Made by a program: the position numbers and the translations under genes
The notes under the pieces: model-generated
What the model saw: the letters and a program-made list of their open reading frames with translations, nothing else
Databases searched by the model: none
What the model was told of the DNA's origin: nothing
Source of the DNA: Klebsiella variicola
GTDB taxonomy: Bacteria; Pseudomonadota; Gammaproteobacteria; Enterobacterales; Enterobacteriaceae
Length of the DNA: 64,000 nucleotides
Reading direction: 5' to 3'
Assembly (NCBI RefSeq): GCF_000828055.2
Contig: NZ_CP010523.2
Location: forward strand, 868,001-932,000
In this document: one piece after another, positions 7,069 through 16,114 of the stretch
How positions within the stretch are numbered: position 1 is the stretch's first letter
Layout of the letters: each line of letters opens with the position of its first letter

Positions 7069-9555
7069 ATGAAGCAGAGGTCATTCTGCCCGGGAAGATT
7101 AAGCACCGCGATAGCCATCGCGCTGTGCTGCTTTCCGCCATTTTCCAGCGGACAGGAAAACCCGGGAACGGTATATCAATTTAACGACGGCTTTATTGTC
7201 GGTAGCCGCGAGAAGGTCGACCTGTCACGCTTTTCGACCAGCGCGATTACCGAAGGCACTTACTCCCTTGACGTCTACACCAACGACGAGTGGAAAGGGC
7301 GCTACGACCTGCGCATCGCGCGCGACAAAGACGGTAACCTTGGCGTTTGCTACACCAAAGCGATGCTGACGCAGTACGGCATCGCGGCGGAAAAGCTTAA
7401 CCCAAAGCTCAGCGAACAGGAGGGATACTGCGGTAGCCTCAAATCCTGGCGTAACGAAGAAAACGTCAAAGACAACCTGGTCCAGTCCTCCCTGCGGTTG
7501 AACATTTCGGTGCCGCAGATCTATGAAGATCAACGTCTGAAAAACTATGTCAGCCCGGAGTTCTGGGACAAAGGCATTACTGCGCTCAATCTGGGCTGGA
7601 TGGCCAACGCCTGGAACAGCCACACCTCTTCGGTCGGCGGCTCGGATAACAGCAGCGCCTATCTTGGCGTCAACGCCGGCCTGTCGTGGGACGGCTGGCT
7701 GCTGAAGCACATCGGCAACCTGAACTGGCAGCAGCAGCAGGGTAAAGCGCACTGGAACAGCAACCAGACCTATCTCCAGCGCCCCATTCCGCAGCTCAAC
7801 TCCATCGTCAGCGGCGGGCAGATTTTTACCAATGGTGAATTTTTCGACACCATCGGTCTGCGTGGGGTCAACCTTTCCACCGATGACAACATGTTCCCGG
7901 ACGGCATGCGCTCGTATGCCCCGGAAATTCGCGGCGTGGCGCAGAGCAACGCCCTCGTCACCGTGCGCCAGGGCAGCAACATTATCTATCAGACCACCGT
8001 TCCGCCCGGGCCGTTTACCCTGCAGGATGTCTATCCTTCCGGCTATGGCAGCGACCTTGAGGTCTCGGTGAAAGAGGCGGATGGCTCGGTGGAAGTGTTT
8101 AGCGTGCCTTACGCTTCCGTCGCCCAGCTGTTGCGCCCGGGAATGACCCGCTACGCGCTCTCCGCCGGTAAAGTGGACGACAGTTCTCTGCGTAACAAGC
8201 CGATGCTCTATCAGGCCACCTGGCAGCACGGTATCAACAACCTGCTGACCGGCTATACCGGGGTCACGGGTTTCGACGACTATCAGGCCTTCCTGGTGGG
8301 GACCGGGATGAACACCGGCATCGGCGCGCTCTCCTTTGACGTGACCCATTCGCGGCTGAAGAGTGATACCCATGATGATTCGGGGCAGAGCTATCGCGCC
8401 ACCTTTAACCGCATGTTTACCGATACCCAGACCAGCATCGTGCTGGCGGCGTATCGCTACTCGACGAAAGGCTATTACAACCTCAACGACGCGCTGTATG
8501 CCGTCGATCAGGAAAAAAACAGCCGCAGCAACTACACCCTGTGGCGGCAGAAAAACGGCATGACCTTCACCGTGAACCAGAACCTGCCGGACGGCTGGGG
8601 CGGGTTTTATCTGAGCGGTCGCGTCTCCGACTACTGGAACCGCTCCGGGACCGAGAAGCAGTATCAGGTCAGCTACAACAACTCATTTGGTCGTCTCTCC
8701 TGGTCGGCGAGCGCGCAGCGCGTTTACACGCCAGACAGCTCCGGTCATCGCCGCGACGATCGCATTTCACTTAACTTCAGCTACCCGCTGTGGTTTGGCG
8801 ATAACCGCACCGCCAACCTGACGTCGAACACCTCGTTCAACAACTCGCGCTTTGCCAGCTCGCAGATTGGCATCAACGGTTCGCTGGACAGTGAAAACAA
8901 CCTTAACTACGGCGTGTCGACCACCACGGCCACCGGCGGCCAGCACGACGTGGCGCTCAACGGCAGCTACCGTACGCCATGGACCACGCTCAACGGCAGC
9001 TACAGCCAGGGCGAAGGCTATCGTCAGAGCGGCCTGGGCGCCAGCGGGACGATGATCGCCCATAGCGGCGGCGTGGTGCTCTCGCCCGAAAGCGGCTCGA
9101 CGATGGCGCTGATTGAAGCCAAAGATGCTGCCGGCGCCATGCTCCCGGGGTCGCCGGGCACCCGTGTGGACAGCAATGGTTACGCCATCCTGCCGTATCT
9201 GCGCCCGTACCGGATTAACGCCGTCGAGATCGACCCGAAAGGTAGCCTTGACGATGTCGCCTTCGATCGCACCGTGGCGCAGGTTGTGCCGTGGGAAGGC
9301 AGCGTGGTTAAGGTGGCGTTCGGCACCACGGTGCAGAACAACCTCACGCTGCAGGTGCGCCAGGCGAACCATGAGCCGCTGCCGTTTGCGGCGAGTATTT
9401 TCTCTCCTGATGGTAAGGAGATCGGCGTTGTCGGCCAGGGCAGCATGATGTTTATCAGCGATGCGAATGCCAAACGCGCGATTGTGAAGTGGAGCGGCGG
9501 GCAGTGTTCGGTGGATCTGGGACCGCAAACAACAAAGGATAGCGTATGTCGCTGA
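7069..9555 (+). CDS. mrkC: Type 3 fimbrial outer-membrane usher MrkC
   Basis: An 828-residue usher forming the secretion pore and assembly platform for type 3 fimbriae. After a signal peptide (to about residue 28) come the N-terminal chaperone-binding domain (from YQFNDGFIVG), the 24-strand barrel with the plug, and C-terminal domains containing HEPLPFAASIFSPDGKEIGVVGQGS. The C-terminal Cys pair (GGQCSVD and SVCR) is typical. Full length for the family. It overlaps mrkD by 10 bases, implying coupled translation. Confidence 0.97.
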   Translation: MKQRSFCPGRLSTAIAIALCCFPPFSSGQENPGTVYQFNDGFIVGSREKVDLSRFSTSAITEGTYSLDVYTNDEWKGRYDLRIARDKDGNLGVCYTKAMLTQYGIAAEKLNPKLSEQEGYCGSLKSWRNEENVKDNLVQSSLRLNISVPQIYEDQRLKNYVSPEFWDKGITALNLGWMANAWNSHTSSVGGSDNSSAYLGVNAGLSWDGWLLKHIGNLNWQQQQGKAHWNSNQTYLQRPIPQLNSIVSGGQIFTNGEFFDTIGLRGVNLSTDDNMFPDGMRSYAPEIRGVAQSNALVTVRQGSNIIYQTTVPPGPFTLQDVYPSGYGSDLEVSVKEADGSVEVFSVPYASVAQLLRPGMTRYALSAGKVDDSSLRNKPMLYQATWQHGINNLLTGYTGVTGFDDYQAFLVGTGMNTGIGALSFDVTHSRLKSDTHDDSGQSYRATFNRMFTDTQTSIVLAAYRYSTKGYYNLNDALYAVDQEKNSRSNYTLWRQKNGMTFTVNQNLPDGWGGFYLSGRVSDYWNRSGTEKQYQVSYNNSFGRLSWSASAQRVYTPDSSGHRRDDRISLNFSYPLWFGDNRTANLTSNTSFNNSRFASSQIGINGSLDSENNLNYGVSTTTATGGQHDVALNGSYRTPWTTLNGSYSQGEGYRQSGLGASGTMIAHSGGVVLSPESGSTMALIEAKDAAGAMLPGSPGTRVDSNGYAILPYLRPYRINAVEIDPKGSLDDVAFDRTVAQVVPWEGSVVKVAFGTTVQNNLTLQVRQANHEPLPFAASIFSPDGKEIGVVGQGSMMFISDANAKRAIVKWSGGQCSVDLGPQTTKDSVCR

Positions 9556-10541
9556 GGAAATTACTAACGCTTTTTATCGTCTTAATGGCGCTGGGAACCA
9601 CCTCGTCCTGGGCCGTCTGTACGCGCCTTTCTTCGCCAACGGTGATGCTGGACATGGTGGTGGGCAGGGTGGTGGTGCCTCCGGATCTGCCGGTGGGGTC
9701 GGTGATCCTCACCCGCGACTGGACGATGAGCGCCCCCGGCGGCGCGAGCTATCGCTGTACCTCCGGCACCAACCGCTTCGCGGCGAAGATTGTTGCGCCA
9801 GGGGCCACTGACCTCGGGAATAAAATCTATTCCACCAACGTGCCGGGTATCGGCATGCGTTTCAGCCGCGGCGGCGCGACGGTCAATATCGTCTATCCCG
9901 ACGTCTTTTCGTCTCGGGTATCGAGTACCACCAACTATTCGCTGGAGGGATCGCGCTTTACCCTGGAGATAATCAAAACTGCGGCAACCACCGGCAGCGG
10001 CACCCTGGCGACGGGAAAATACACCTCCTATGACTGGGAGAGCGGCGGCAACCCGATCCTCGAAACCTATCTGAGCGCCAACGCCATCACCGTGGTTTCG
10101 CCCTCCTGTACGGTGATGAGCGGGAAGAATATGAATGTCGATGTCGGTTCCATCCGGCGCAGTGACCTGAAAGGGGTGGGCACTACCGCGGGCGGGAAAG
10201 ATTTCAATATCGACCTGCAGTGCAGCGGCGGCCTGAGTGAAACCGGGTATGCCAATATCAGCACGTCATTCTCCGGAACGCTGGCTACCAGCACGACGGC
10301 GACCATGGGCGCGTTGCTCAATGAAAAGGCCGGCAGCGGCATGGCGAAAGGCGTCGGTATTCAGGTGCTGAAGGATGGATCGCCGCTGCAGTTTAATAAG
10401 AAATACACCGTTGGTCGCTTGAACAATCAGGAGACTCGCTACATCACCATACCGCTGCACGCGCGCTTTTATCAGTATGGCCCGACGACCAGCACCGGCG
10501 AGGTGGAGTCGCATATGATCTTTAACCTGACGTACGATTAA
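9546..10541 (+). CDS. mrkD: Type 3 fimbrial tip adhesin MrkD
   Basis: A 331-residue tip adhesin. The signal peptide ends near residue 23 (SSWAVC). The N-terminal adhesin domain spans roughly residues 24-180 and the C-terminal pilin domain starts near residue 183 (VVSPSCTVMSGKNMNVDVGS). MrkD mediates binding to extracellular matrix, including collagen types in some alleles. The binding specificity of this allele cannot be read from the sequence. The gene starts inside the end of mrkC, and mrkF follows after 13 bases. Confidence 0.95.
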   Translation: MSLRKLLTLFIVLMALGTTSSWAVCTRLSSPTVMLDMVVGRVVVPPDLPVGSVILTRDWTMSAPGGASYRCTSGTNRFAAKIVAPGATDLGNKIYSTNVPGIGMRFSRGGATVNIVYPDVFSSRVSSTTNYSLEGSRFTLEIIKTAATTGSGTLATGKYTSYDWESGGNPILETYLSANAITVVSPSCTVMSGKNMNVDVGSIRRSDLKGVGTTAGGKDFNIDLQCSGGLSETGYANISTSFSGTLATSTTATMGALLNEKAGSGMAKGVGIQVLKDGSPLQFNKKYTVGRLNNQETRYITIPLHARFYQYGPTTSTGEVESHMIFNLTYD

Positions 10542-10554
10542 TACGGGAGGGGGA

Positions 10555-11190
10555 ATGAAGGGATTGCCGAAACACACTATCGCGTGGCTGCTATTCTGCG
10601 GCAGCCTCGCCGCCCCCTCGGCGTGGGGTTTCGAGACTAATTATGACCGCGGACGGGTCGAATTTGCCGGGCGGGTGACGGATATCTCCTGCAGCGTCGC
10701 GCTGAATGGCGGTCAGCATGCCGGCAATGGCAACGTCTGGCTGGCGCCGGTCAGTCTGGCGGAAGTACACGATCGCGGGGCCGGGGCGTTTATGAAGCCG
10801 CAGTCTTTTACCCTGGCGCTGTCAAACTGCCAGTTGCGCCATGACGGTGGGGCCGCCTCGCAGGACGAAGTGCGACGGGTCAGCGTTCGCTGGATCGACG
10901 GTTTTTTACTGACGGCGGTCGGGAATGAGAATGCGGGCTATCTGGCCAATACCTTGCCAGATGGGGCGCAGAATATTTATCTGGCACTGTCGACCAATGA
11001 TAATAATACGCTGGATAAAAGTAATAAAATTGTCCCGGCGGACCCGCAGCAAAATCAGGTGCATTTGCAGGAAAACGCGGTCAGCGGTGGGCTGTTCACC
11101 TATTACGTGGGCTACGTTTCGCCAACGCCAAAAAGCGCCACCAGTGGGCCGATTACCAGTTGGGCAACGTGGGAATTAGTTTATAATTAA
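10555..11190 (+). CDS. mrkF: Type 3 fimbrial minor subunit MrkF
   Basis: A 211-residue pilin-like protein, clearly a relative of MrkA (shared stretches such as VEFAGRVTDISCSVALNGG, NEQ/NAGYLANT, AQNIYLALSTN, FTYYVGY and the terminal YxY-like ending). The signal peptide is near residues 1-24 (ending SAWG). MrkF is incorporated into the shaft and affects fimbrial stability on the cell surface. It is the last gene of mrkABCDF, closed by a strong hairpin shared with the facing mrkJ gene. Confidence 0.95.
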   Translation: MKGLPKHTIAWLLFCGSLAAPSAWGFETNYDRGRVEFAGRVTDISCSVALNGGQHAGNGNVWLAPVSLAEVHDRGAGAFMKPQSFTLALSNCQLRHDGGAASQDEVRRVSVRWIDGFLLTAVGNENAGYLANTLPDGAQNIYLALSTNDNNTLDKSNKIVPADPQQNQVHLQENAVSGGLFTYYVGYVSPTPKSATSGPITSWATWELVYN

Positions 11191-11197
11191 GCAATGC

Positions 11198-11227
11198 AAA
11201 AAAGCCGGAGAATCCCCGGCTTTTTTT
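11198..11227. terminator. Bidirectional terminator between mrkF and mrkJ
   Basis: The stem AAGCCGG (11202-11208) and CCGGCTT (11216-11222) is flanked by a run of A on the left and T on the right. It can stop transcription from both mrkF and the convergent mrkJ. Confidence 0.85.
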
Positions 11228-11942
11228 ATCGGGTAATATCGTCAGCAACCAGTTGTTCAATACTGACTTCCTGCCAGTAATGGCCCTGAATGGCAAACCA
11301 TTCCATTCCCTGCAACCATTTTTTATGGTCTTCGCTTTCCACCCCCTCAATAATCACGTTGTGATGATTGCGGGATAAAAAGGTCACCAGGGCATCCATT
11401 AACTGGCGGCCTGACTCTTTGCGCATCAGATGCCAGAAAAAATCTTTATCAATTTTGACATAGTCAAAATGATACCCTCTGATGGCGTTAATCCCCGCAT
11501 AGCCTGAGCCGAAGTCATCGAGCCACAGCGAGGTATCTTGCGGGTTTTGCCAGGCGGCCAGGGAATTATTGAGAAGGTTCTCGGCGTTTTCGGTCACTTC
11601 GAAATGGACGCAGGCGAGTGCGGCAATTTTATCTTTTATTTCCTTATGACGCAGCAGATTCAGGATATGGTCATCGACGTTAATGGTGGCGGAAATGTTG
11701 TTGCGTAAAAACCAATCTTTATGTTTTTCAATCAATGCCAGTTGCTCGAGAAAAATACGCTCACGAACCGCCGCGGTAGCATGACGAAAAAAATACTCAG
11801 GAGAGACGGTAAGATTATCGAAGCGGCTCAGGCATTCAACCGCGACTAAGGTACCTTGTGGGGAAAACATTTTCTGAAAGACGTAGCGTACAGCGATATC
11901 ATTACGAGATAAAATGTTGTCTTCGGTTATTTTAGTGTTCAT
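11226..11942 (-). CDS. mrkJ: c-di-GMP phosphodiesterase MrkJ (EAL domain)
   Basis: A 238-residue stand-alone EAL-domain protein that hydrolyses c-di-GMP and so lowers type 3 fimbria production. Catalytic landmarks are present: E36-C-L (a variant of the EAL triplet that keeps the Glu), N88 (INVDD), E115 (FEVTE), D142-D143 in DDFGSGY, K163 (KIDKDF) and E199 (EGVE). No sensory or membrane domain is seen. It faces mrkF and lies downstream of mrkHI on the same strand, separated by 143 bases that hold a long inverted repeat. Confidence 0.96.
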   Translation of the reverse strand: MNTKITEDNILSRNDIAVRYVFQKMFSPQGTLVAVECLSRFDNLTVSPEYFFRHATAAVRERIFLEQLALIEKHKDWFLRNNISATINVDDHILNLLRHKEIKDKIAALACVHFEVTENAENLLNNSLAAWQNPQDTSLWLDDFGSGYAGINAIRGYHFDYVKIDKDFFWHLMRKESGRQLMDALVTFLSRNHHNVIIEGVESEDHKKWLQGMEWFAIQGHYWQEVSIEQLVADDITR

Positions 11943-12030
11943 TATCCCTCATCACGAGGTTAGTCAGACAATAGGCAGAGGATACACTAATTATAGGCTA
12001 CCTGATGGTTAATGGGAATGGCAGGAAATG

Positions 12031-12073
12031 TAAATCAACAGCGAATAAGTACGCTTTATCCGCTGTTGATTTA
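12031..12073. repeat. Perfect 13-base inverted repeat upstream of mrkJ
   Basis: Arms TAAATCAACAGCG (12031-12043) and CGCTGTTGATTTA (12061-12073) are separated by 17 bases, just after the mrkI stop and ahead of mrkJ. The T run needed for a standard terminator is missing on the minus strand. The arms contain ATCAA and TTGAT, like the half-sites before mrkA. It may be a processing or stabilising hairpin, a terminator for mrkHI, or a MrkH-type site. Confidence 0.6.
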
Positions 12074-12085
12074 CTGGAGCATAAT

Positions 12086-12670
12086 TTAACATTGATGGAG
12101 TGCGGCAATACGCTGGTTCATCGCGCGGGAATTATCAATGCCCAGCTTTTGCATGATATGGATACGATGGCTGTGAACCGTTTTATGAGCAATGCCGAGC
12201 AGGGCGGCAATACGCTTGTTATTATTGTTGGCAATCAGCAGTTCGAGGATCTGGCACTCTCGTGGCGACAGCTGTTTGCGCAACCTTCGCGGTGGCAGTT
12301 CGCTGGCGCCCTCTGCGCGCTTGACGATAGAGGAAAAAAGAGATAATGGCGATTTTTCGCTAATAATCATGGCATTATCAATAGTTATCAACTCTCTGCA
12401 CAGGGCGACAATGTCGCTTTTCACCACCAGTACCGGCTGTTGGCAGCGCTGCAGAGAAAGGCGAAGCGCGTTCAGCAGGTCGACGATTCTGATGGCAGAA
12501 ATATCCTTATTAATTAAATTGAAAATAACTGTCTGAGCCAGTGGTAGATGTTTCTCATGGATAACGTCGCCATAACCAAGACGGGTGATATTTTCATGGC
12601 TATCAATAAGGTAGTGATAGATTGAGTGACCAATGAGATTATCATTGGTGTACAGCAATATACTGTCCAA
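12086..12670 (-). CDS. mrkI: LuxR-type regulator MrkI
   Basis: A 194-residue regulator that, with MrkH, promotes type 3 fimbria expression. The C-terminal LuxR/FixJ helix-turn-helix is clear at about residues 130-190 (LSPRECQILELLI, then NNNNKRIAALLGIAHKTVHSH). The N-terminal part resembles a degenerate receiver-like domain without an evident phosphorylation Asp set. It starts 5 bases after mrkH on the same strand, so the two form an operon. Confidence 0.93.
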   Translation of the reverse strand: MDSILLYTNDNLIGHSIYHYLIDSHENITRLGYGDVIHEKHLPLAQTVIFNLINKDISAIRIVDLLNALRLSLQRCQQPVLVVKSDIVALCRELITIDNAMIISEKSPLSLFSSIVKRAEGASELPPRRLRKQLSPRECQILELLIANNNNKRIAALLGIAHKTVHSHRIHIMQKLGIDNSRAMNQRIAALHQC

Positions 12671-12675
12671 GGGTA

Positions 12676-13380
12676 TCAGATTCTCTTTTTGCGCTTGGCT
12701 TCTAAGATCAGGTCCAGCAGTATCTTCTCTATTCTGCGCTGGTCATCGAGATGGCGGAACTTAAACTGGCAGGATATCTGATAGTAGCTTTCACTCTCTT
12801 CATTGGCGTCATCAAGGGTGATAACAATGACATTCTTTACCACCAGGTCAATGGTGATCTCACCATATTCCGCGAGCATCAGTACAGCATTTTTCAGTAA
12901 GGCGTTATGGCTGAGAAATTTCAGGTTCGGCGTCCTGGTCATCAATGCGCAACCGCCATCTGAAATGTCTTTGATGTCGAAAAGATAGTTTTCGCCATTT
13001 TTATGGCGACCGCGGCAATAAAAATCATGTTCGTGGCGTAAACGAAAACGGGGATCGCGGCGGCGCTGTACGACCTGCAGACATTCAGGCAAAGAAAAGG
13101 CGTAGCGGATACCTTTATCCACACCGCTATTGTCATGTTTTGTCAGGGGTGCATTAAACTCTATTTTCCCTGAATCACTATGCAGGAGAAAGCGAATTTT
13201 ATGCCCCGGCGGGATTTTGCGGTGAGTCTGAATATGGAACTCGGCAAAATCCACACGTGTCAGTTGGGTTACGATACTCGTGTTGTTAAAAAATATTTCA
13301 ATTTCAGTACGTTTGCGCAACTCCTCTCTGAAAATAGCAATAATTTCATACTTACTGGTCTTTATCGTTCCCTCTGTCAT
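12676..13380 (-). CDS. mrkH: c-di-GMP-responsive activator MrkH (PilZ)
   Basis: A 234-residue PilZ-domain DNA-binding activator of mrkABCDF. The c-di-GMP binding motif RxxxR is visible in QRRRDPRFR (about residues 105-113), and the DxSxxG motif is D138-I-S140-D-G-G143. The N-terminal half holds the YcgR-like domain that moves on ligand binding. First gene of mrkHI. In the known circuit, high c-di-GMP activates MrkH and MrkJ counteracts this by degrading c-di-GMP. Confidence 0.97.
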   Translation of the reverse strand: MTEGTIKTSKYEIIAIFREELRKRTEIEIFFNNTSIVTQLTRVDFAEFHIQTHRKIPPGHKIRFLLHSDSGKIEFNAPLTKHDNSGVDKGIRYAFSLPECLQVVQRRRDPRFRLRHEHDFYCRGRHKNGENYLFDIKDISDGGCALMTRTPNLKFLSHNALLKNAVLMLAEYGEITIDLVVKNVIVITLDDANEESESYYQISCQFKFRHLDDQRRIEKILLDLILEAKRKKRI

Positions 13381-13762
13381 GTGCTTCCCTTGTAAATAGT
13401 TGTCGTGAGGCGTTTGATTTTTCTTATAGCAATAGCAACATTCTGATTGGGTTAATCAGATGTTTTTATGAGCGTTTGATGTTATTGACTATCTTTGCAG
13501 CCAGATTGATATGTATAAACTTGGAATTCGATATTGTGTTTCCTGTAATCAAGAGTTTCAAATTTTGGTCATGACAAAAACGACAACGGCCTCCATGCTG
13601 GAGACCGGTCGAAGGATAAAAACAGTAGTTTGATTAACGGGGATAATGAGAAAACGATCGTCGATCACACCCCATTTGTAAGATCTATAGTGCCAGCAGT
13701 GTTGAGGTTTTTCCAGGCAAATATTAAGGATAGCTGTCGTTCCCCCCATTTCTCCCCATGGG
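13381..13762. other. AT-rich control region upstream of mrkHI
   Basis: 382 bases without a supported gene. The half nearest mrkH is AT-rich and holds an inverted repeat TCTGATTGGGTTAATCAGA (13442-13460) and TTGATA (13506-13511, TATCAA on the minus strand). These may be regulator sites for mrkHI. Short open frames on both strands look like chance. Confidence 0.5.
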
Positions 13763-14641
13763 TCAGGGGCGTGCGCGGGTGGCGATATTATCGAGGATGC
13801 GCAGGGCGTCTGCCGGCAGGACCAGCTGCGCGGCGGCAATATTTTCCGCCAGATGCGTGCGGGATGACGTGCCGGGGATCAGCAGAATATTCGGTGAACG
13901 CTGAAGCAGCCAGGCCAGGGCGACCTGCATCGGCGTCGCCTCAAGCGAGGCTGCGACCTCGTTCAGCTCTTGCGCCTGGAGTGGCGTAAAACCACCCAAC
14001 GGGAAGAAGGGCACCCACGCGATGTGCTGCGCGGCGAGCGCATCGACCAGCGCGTCGTCGGCGCGATGGGCAATGTTATAGAGGTTTTGCACGCAGACGA
14101 TGGGCGTCATTTTCTGCGCATCCGCGACCTGTTTTGCCGTCACGTTGCTGAGGCCGATATGGCGGATCAATCCCCGCGCTTTGAGCTCCAGCAGGGTAGT
14201 GAGCGGCGCCTCCAGCGAGCCTTCCACCGGGCCGTGAGGGCTGAGCATACTGCGCAGGTTCACCACCTCCAGCACGTCGAGCCCCAGGTTACGCAAATTA
14301 TCCTCGACGGCCTGGGTCAGTTCGGCAGGCGACATGGCCGGCAGCCAGTTGCCCTTCTCGTCGCGGCGGGCGCTAACCTTGGTGACAATACACAGGTCGT
14401 CAGGATAGGGATGGAGCGCTTTGCGGATCAATTGATTGGTCACATGCGGACCGTAAAAATCAGAGGTATCGATATGGTTTACCCCGGCCTCGACGGCAGC
14501 CTGCAGGACGCGCACCGCCTCCTCGGGATCTTTCGGCGGGCCGAAGACGCCGGGGCCGGCCAGCTGCATCGCGCCATAACCCAACCGATAAACCTGGCGA
14601 TCGCCGAGCGTGCCGCGACCGGATAAGGTGACACTGGACAT
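13763..14641 (-). CDS. Aldo/keto reductase, YdbC/PdxI-like
   Basis: A 292-residue NAD(P)H-dependent aldo/keto reductase. It closely resembles E. coli YdbC, a pyridoxal reductase, in RLGYGAMQLAGPGVFGPP, GVNHIDTSDFYGPHVTNQ (catalytic Asp and Tyr), VTKVSARR (catalytic Lys), FFPLGGFTPLQ and LLIPGTSSRTHL (cofactor-phosphate binding). Vitamin B6 or another small carbonyl could be the substrate. It stands alone between the mrk region and yqeG. A second copy may exist elsewhere in the genome, so I give no gene symbol. Confidence 0.85.
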   Translation of the reverse strand: MSSVTLSGRGTLGDRQVYRLGYGAMQLAGPGVFGPPKDPEEAVRVLQAAVEAGVNHIDTSDFYGPHVTNQLIRKALHPYPDDLCIVTKVSARRDEKGNWLPAMSPAELTQAVEDNLRNLGLDVLEVVNLRSMLSPHGPVEGSLEAPLTTLLELKARGLIRHIGLSNVTAKQVADAQKMTPIVCVQNLYNIAHRADDALVDALAAQHIAWVPFFPLGGFTPLQAQELNEVAASLEATPMQVALAWLLQRSPNILLIPGTSSRTHLAENIAAAQLVLPADALRILDNIATRARP

Positions 14642-14760
14642 ACGAACTCTCCTTACGGTGGCTAAGCCGTAAGTGTAATCCGCTCAGGGGAAAGGGAAGG
14701 GCGAGAATGTTGTCAGAATGTGCGGCAGCGGCTCAGGTAAGCCGCTGCCGCCAGAGGCGA

Positions 14761-15990
14761 TTAGCCAAAGAACATCACTGAAACGCAGAGCAGGCCGACC
14801 ACCAGCGTAATGGCGTTACCCACCGAGCGGTACGGTTTAAGCGCCGGAATAAGCCAGGTGGACAGCGTGGGCATGATAAACAGGATCATGGCGATAAGCG
14901 GCCCGCTGATGGCGTAGATCATCGAAATGGCATTCGGGTTGATAAAGCACACCGCAAAGGTGAAGGCGGAGACCAGCAGGATCGACATCGCCCGGTTGAA
15001 GGCGCGGCTCTTACGCACCCCGACCAGCCCCAGCGAACTCTTGACGATTTCACTGGCGCCTTCAATCACCCCGAAGTAGGTGCCAAGGAAGGATTTCGAC
15101 ATGGCGACCACGGCAACGATGATGCCGGTTACCGCCAGCCAGCCGGGCGCGCCCGGCACCATCGACAGGGCGGAAAGGATGGTCACCCCCTGATCGCGGG
15201 CGCTTTCAATATAGGTCGCCGGGATCGCCAGCAGACAGCTGAAGACGAAAAACAGCACGCTGGCGCAGATGATGGTGTAGGCCACCTTCATGATTTTTTT
15301 GCATTTACCCATGGCCAGGTCGCCATGTTTCTCCTGCTGGTCGATAGCAAAAGTAGAAATGATCGGCGTATGGCTAAAAGCGAAAACCATCACGGGAATG
15401 GAGATCCAGATCTGATGGAGCGTGTGCGTGCTGAACTGCATCTGGCTGGTGAGGTGCTCAGGATGCCAGTCGCGGATTAAATAGAGGGAGAGAAACAGGA
15501 AGCAGGCGATAAGCGGGAAGACCAGAAAGCCCATCACCTTGATGGTGACCTGCCGACCCATGAGGAAGATCAGGTTGAGGACCAGCACAACGCCCAGGCT
15601 CAGCAGCGCGCGCAGCGTGGGGGTCACCGGCGTACGATGCGCCACCTGCTCGGCCAGCGAGTTGGTGATGGCCACGGCATAGATGAGCACCACGACGAAG
15701 AAGGCGAGGAAATAGAGGCCGGTGATCAGGTTGCCGATTTTCTTACCATAGTAGTGATTGACTGCGCCGGTGATCCCGGTTCCCGGCGCGATATTGGCCG
15801 AGAGAATAAACTGGCTCAGCGCTTTGTGAGGCCAGTAGGTGAGCGGCCAGGCGACCAGCGCGGTGATGAACAGGACAATGGCGCCAGCCGAACCCAGCTG
15901 GATCGGTAGAAATAGCGTCCCAGCGCCTACTGCAGTGCCATATAAGGCAAAACTCCATAGAGTTTCTTCTTTAGACCAAATTTTAGACAT
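14761..15990 (-). CDS. yqeG: YqeG, HAAAP-family amino-acid/proton symporter
   Basis: A 409-residue inner-membrane protein of the hydroxy/aromatic amino-acid permease family (SdaC, TdcC, YhaO relatives) with about eleven hydrophobic helices. The N-terminus has the family helix-1 pattern WSFALYGTAVGAGTLFLPIQ. E. coli YqeG has the same length and is implicated in threonine/serine uptake. It lies near yqeF as in E. coli, with the PACE/LysR pair between them. No operon partner. Confidence 0.9.
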   Translation of the reverse strand: MSKIWSKEETLWSFALYGTAVGAGTLFLPIQLGSAGAIVLFITALVAWPLTYWPHKALSQFILSANIAPGTGITGAVNHYYGKKIGNLITGLYFLAFFVVVLIYAVAITNSLAEQVAHRTPVTPTLRALLSLGVVLVLNLIFLMGRQVTIKVMGFLVFPLIACFLFLSLYLIRDWHPEHLTSQMQFSTHTLHQIWISIPVMVFAFSHTPIISTFAIDQQEKHGDLAMGKCKKIMKVAYTIICASVLFFVFSCLLAIPATYIESARDQGVTILSALSMVPGAPGWLAVTGIIVAVVAMSKSFLGTYFGVIEGASEIVKSSLGLVGVRKSRAFNRAMSILLVSAFTFAVCFINPNAISMIYAISGPLIAMILFIMPTLSTWLIPALKPYRSVGNAITLVVGLLCVSVMFFG

Positions 15991-16114
15991 TATGCGACTT
16001 TATCAACCGGTAAACCAAAAAAAAGGAGTGCAATTTACCATATTTATGGTTCGTCTGTTGCGATAGTTTTTGGTGATAAAGTCGCGGCGGATCGTGGAGG
16101 ATCCGCCCGGGGTA

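Noticed and set aside
7225-8373. 382-codon minus-strand open frame inside mrkC
   Set aside because: Shadow of the usher gene; composition rich in Arg, His and Val and no recognisable domain.
13558-13989. Short open frames on both strands between mrkH and the aldo/keto reductase
   Set aside because: They overlap the reductase 3' end or lie in AT-rich control DNA and show no domain.
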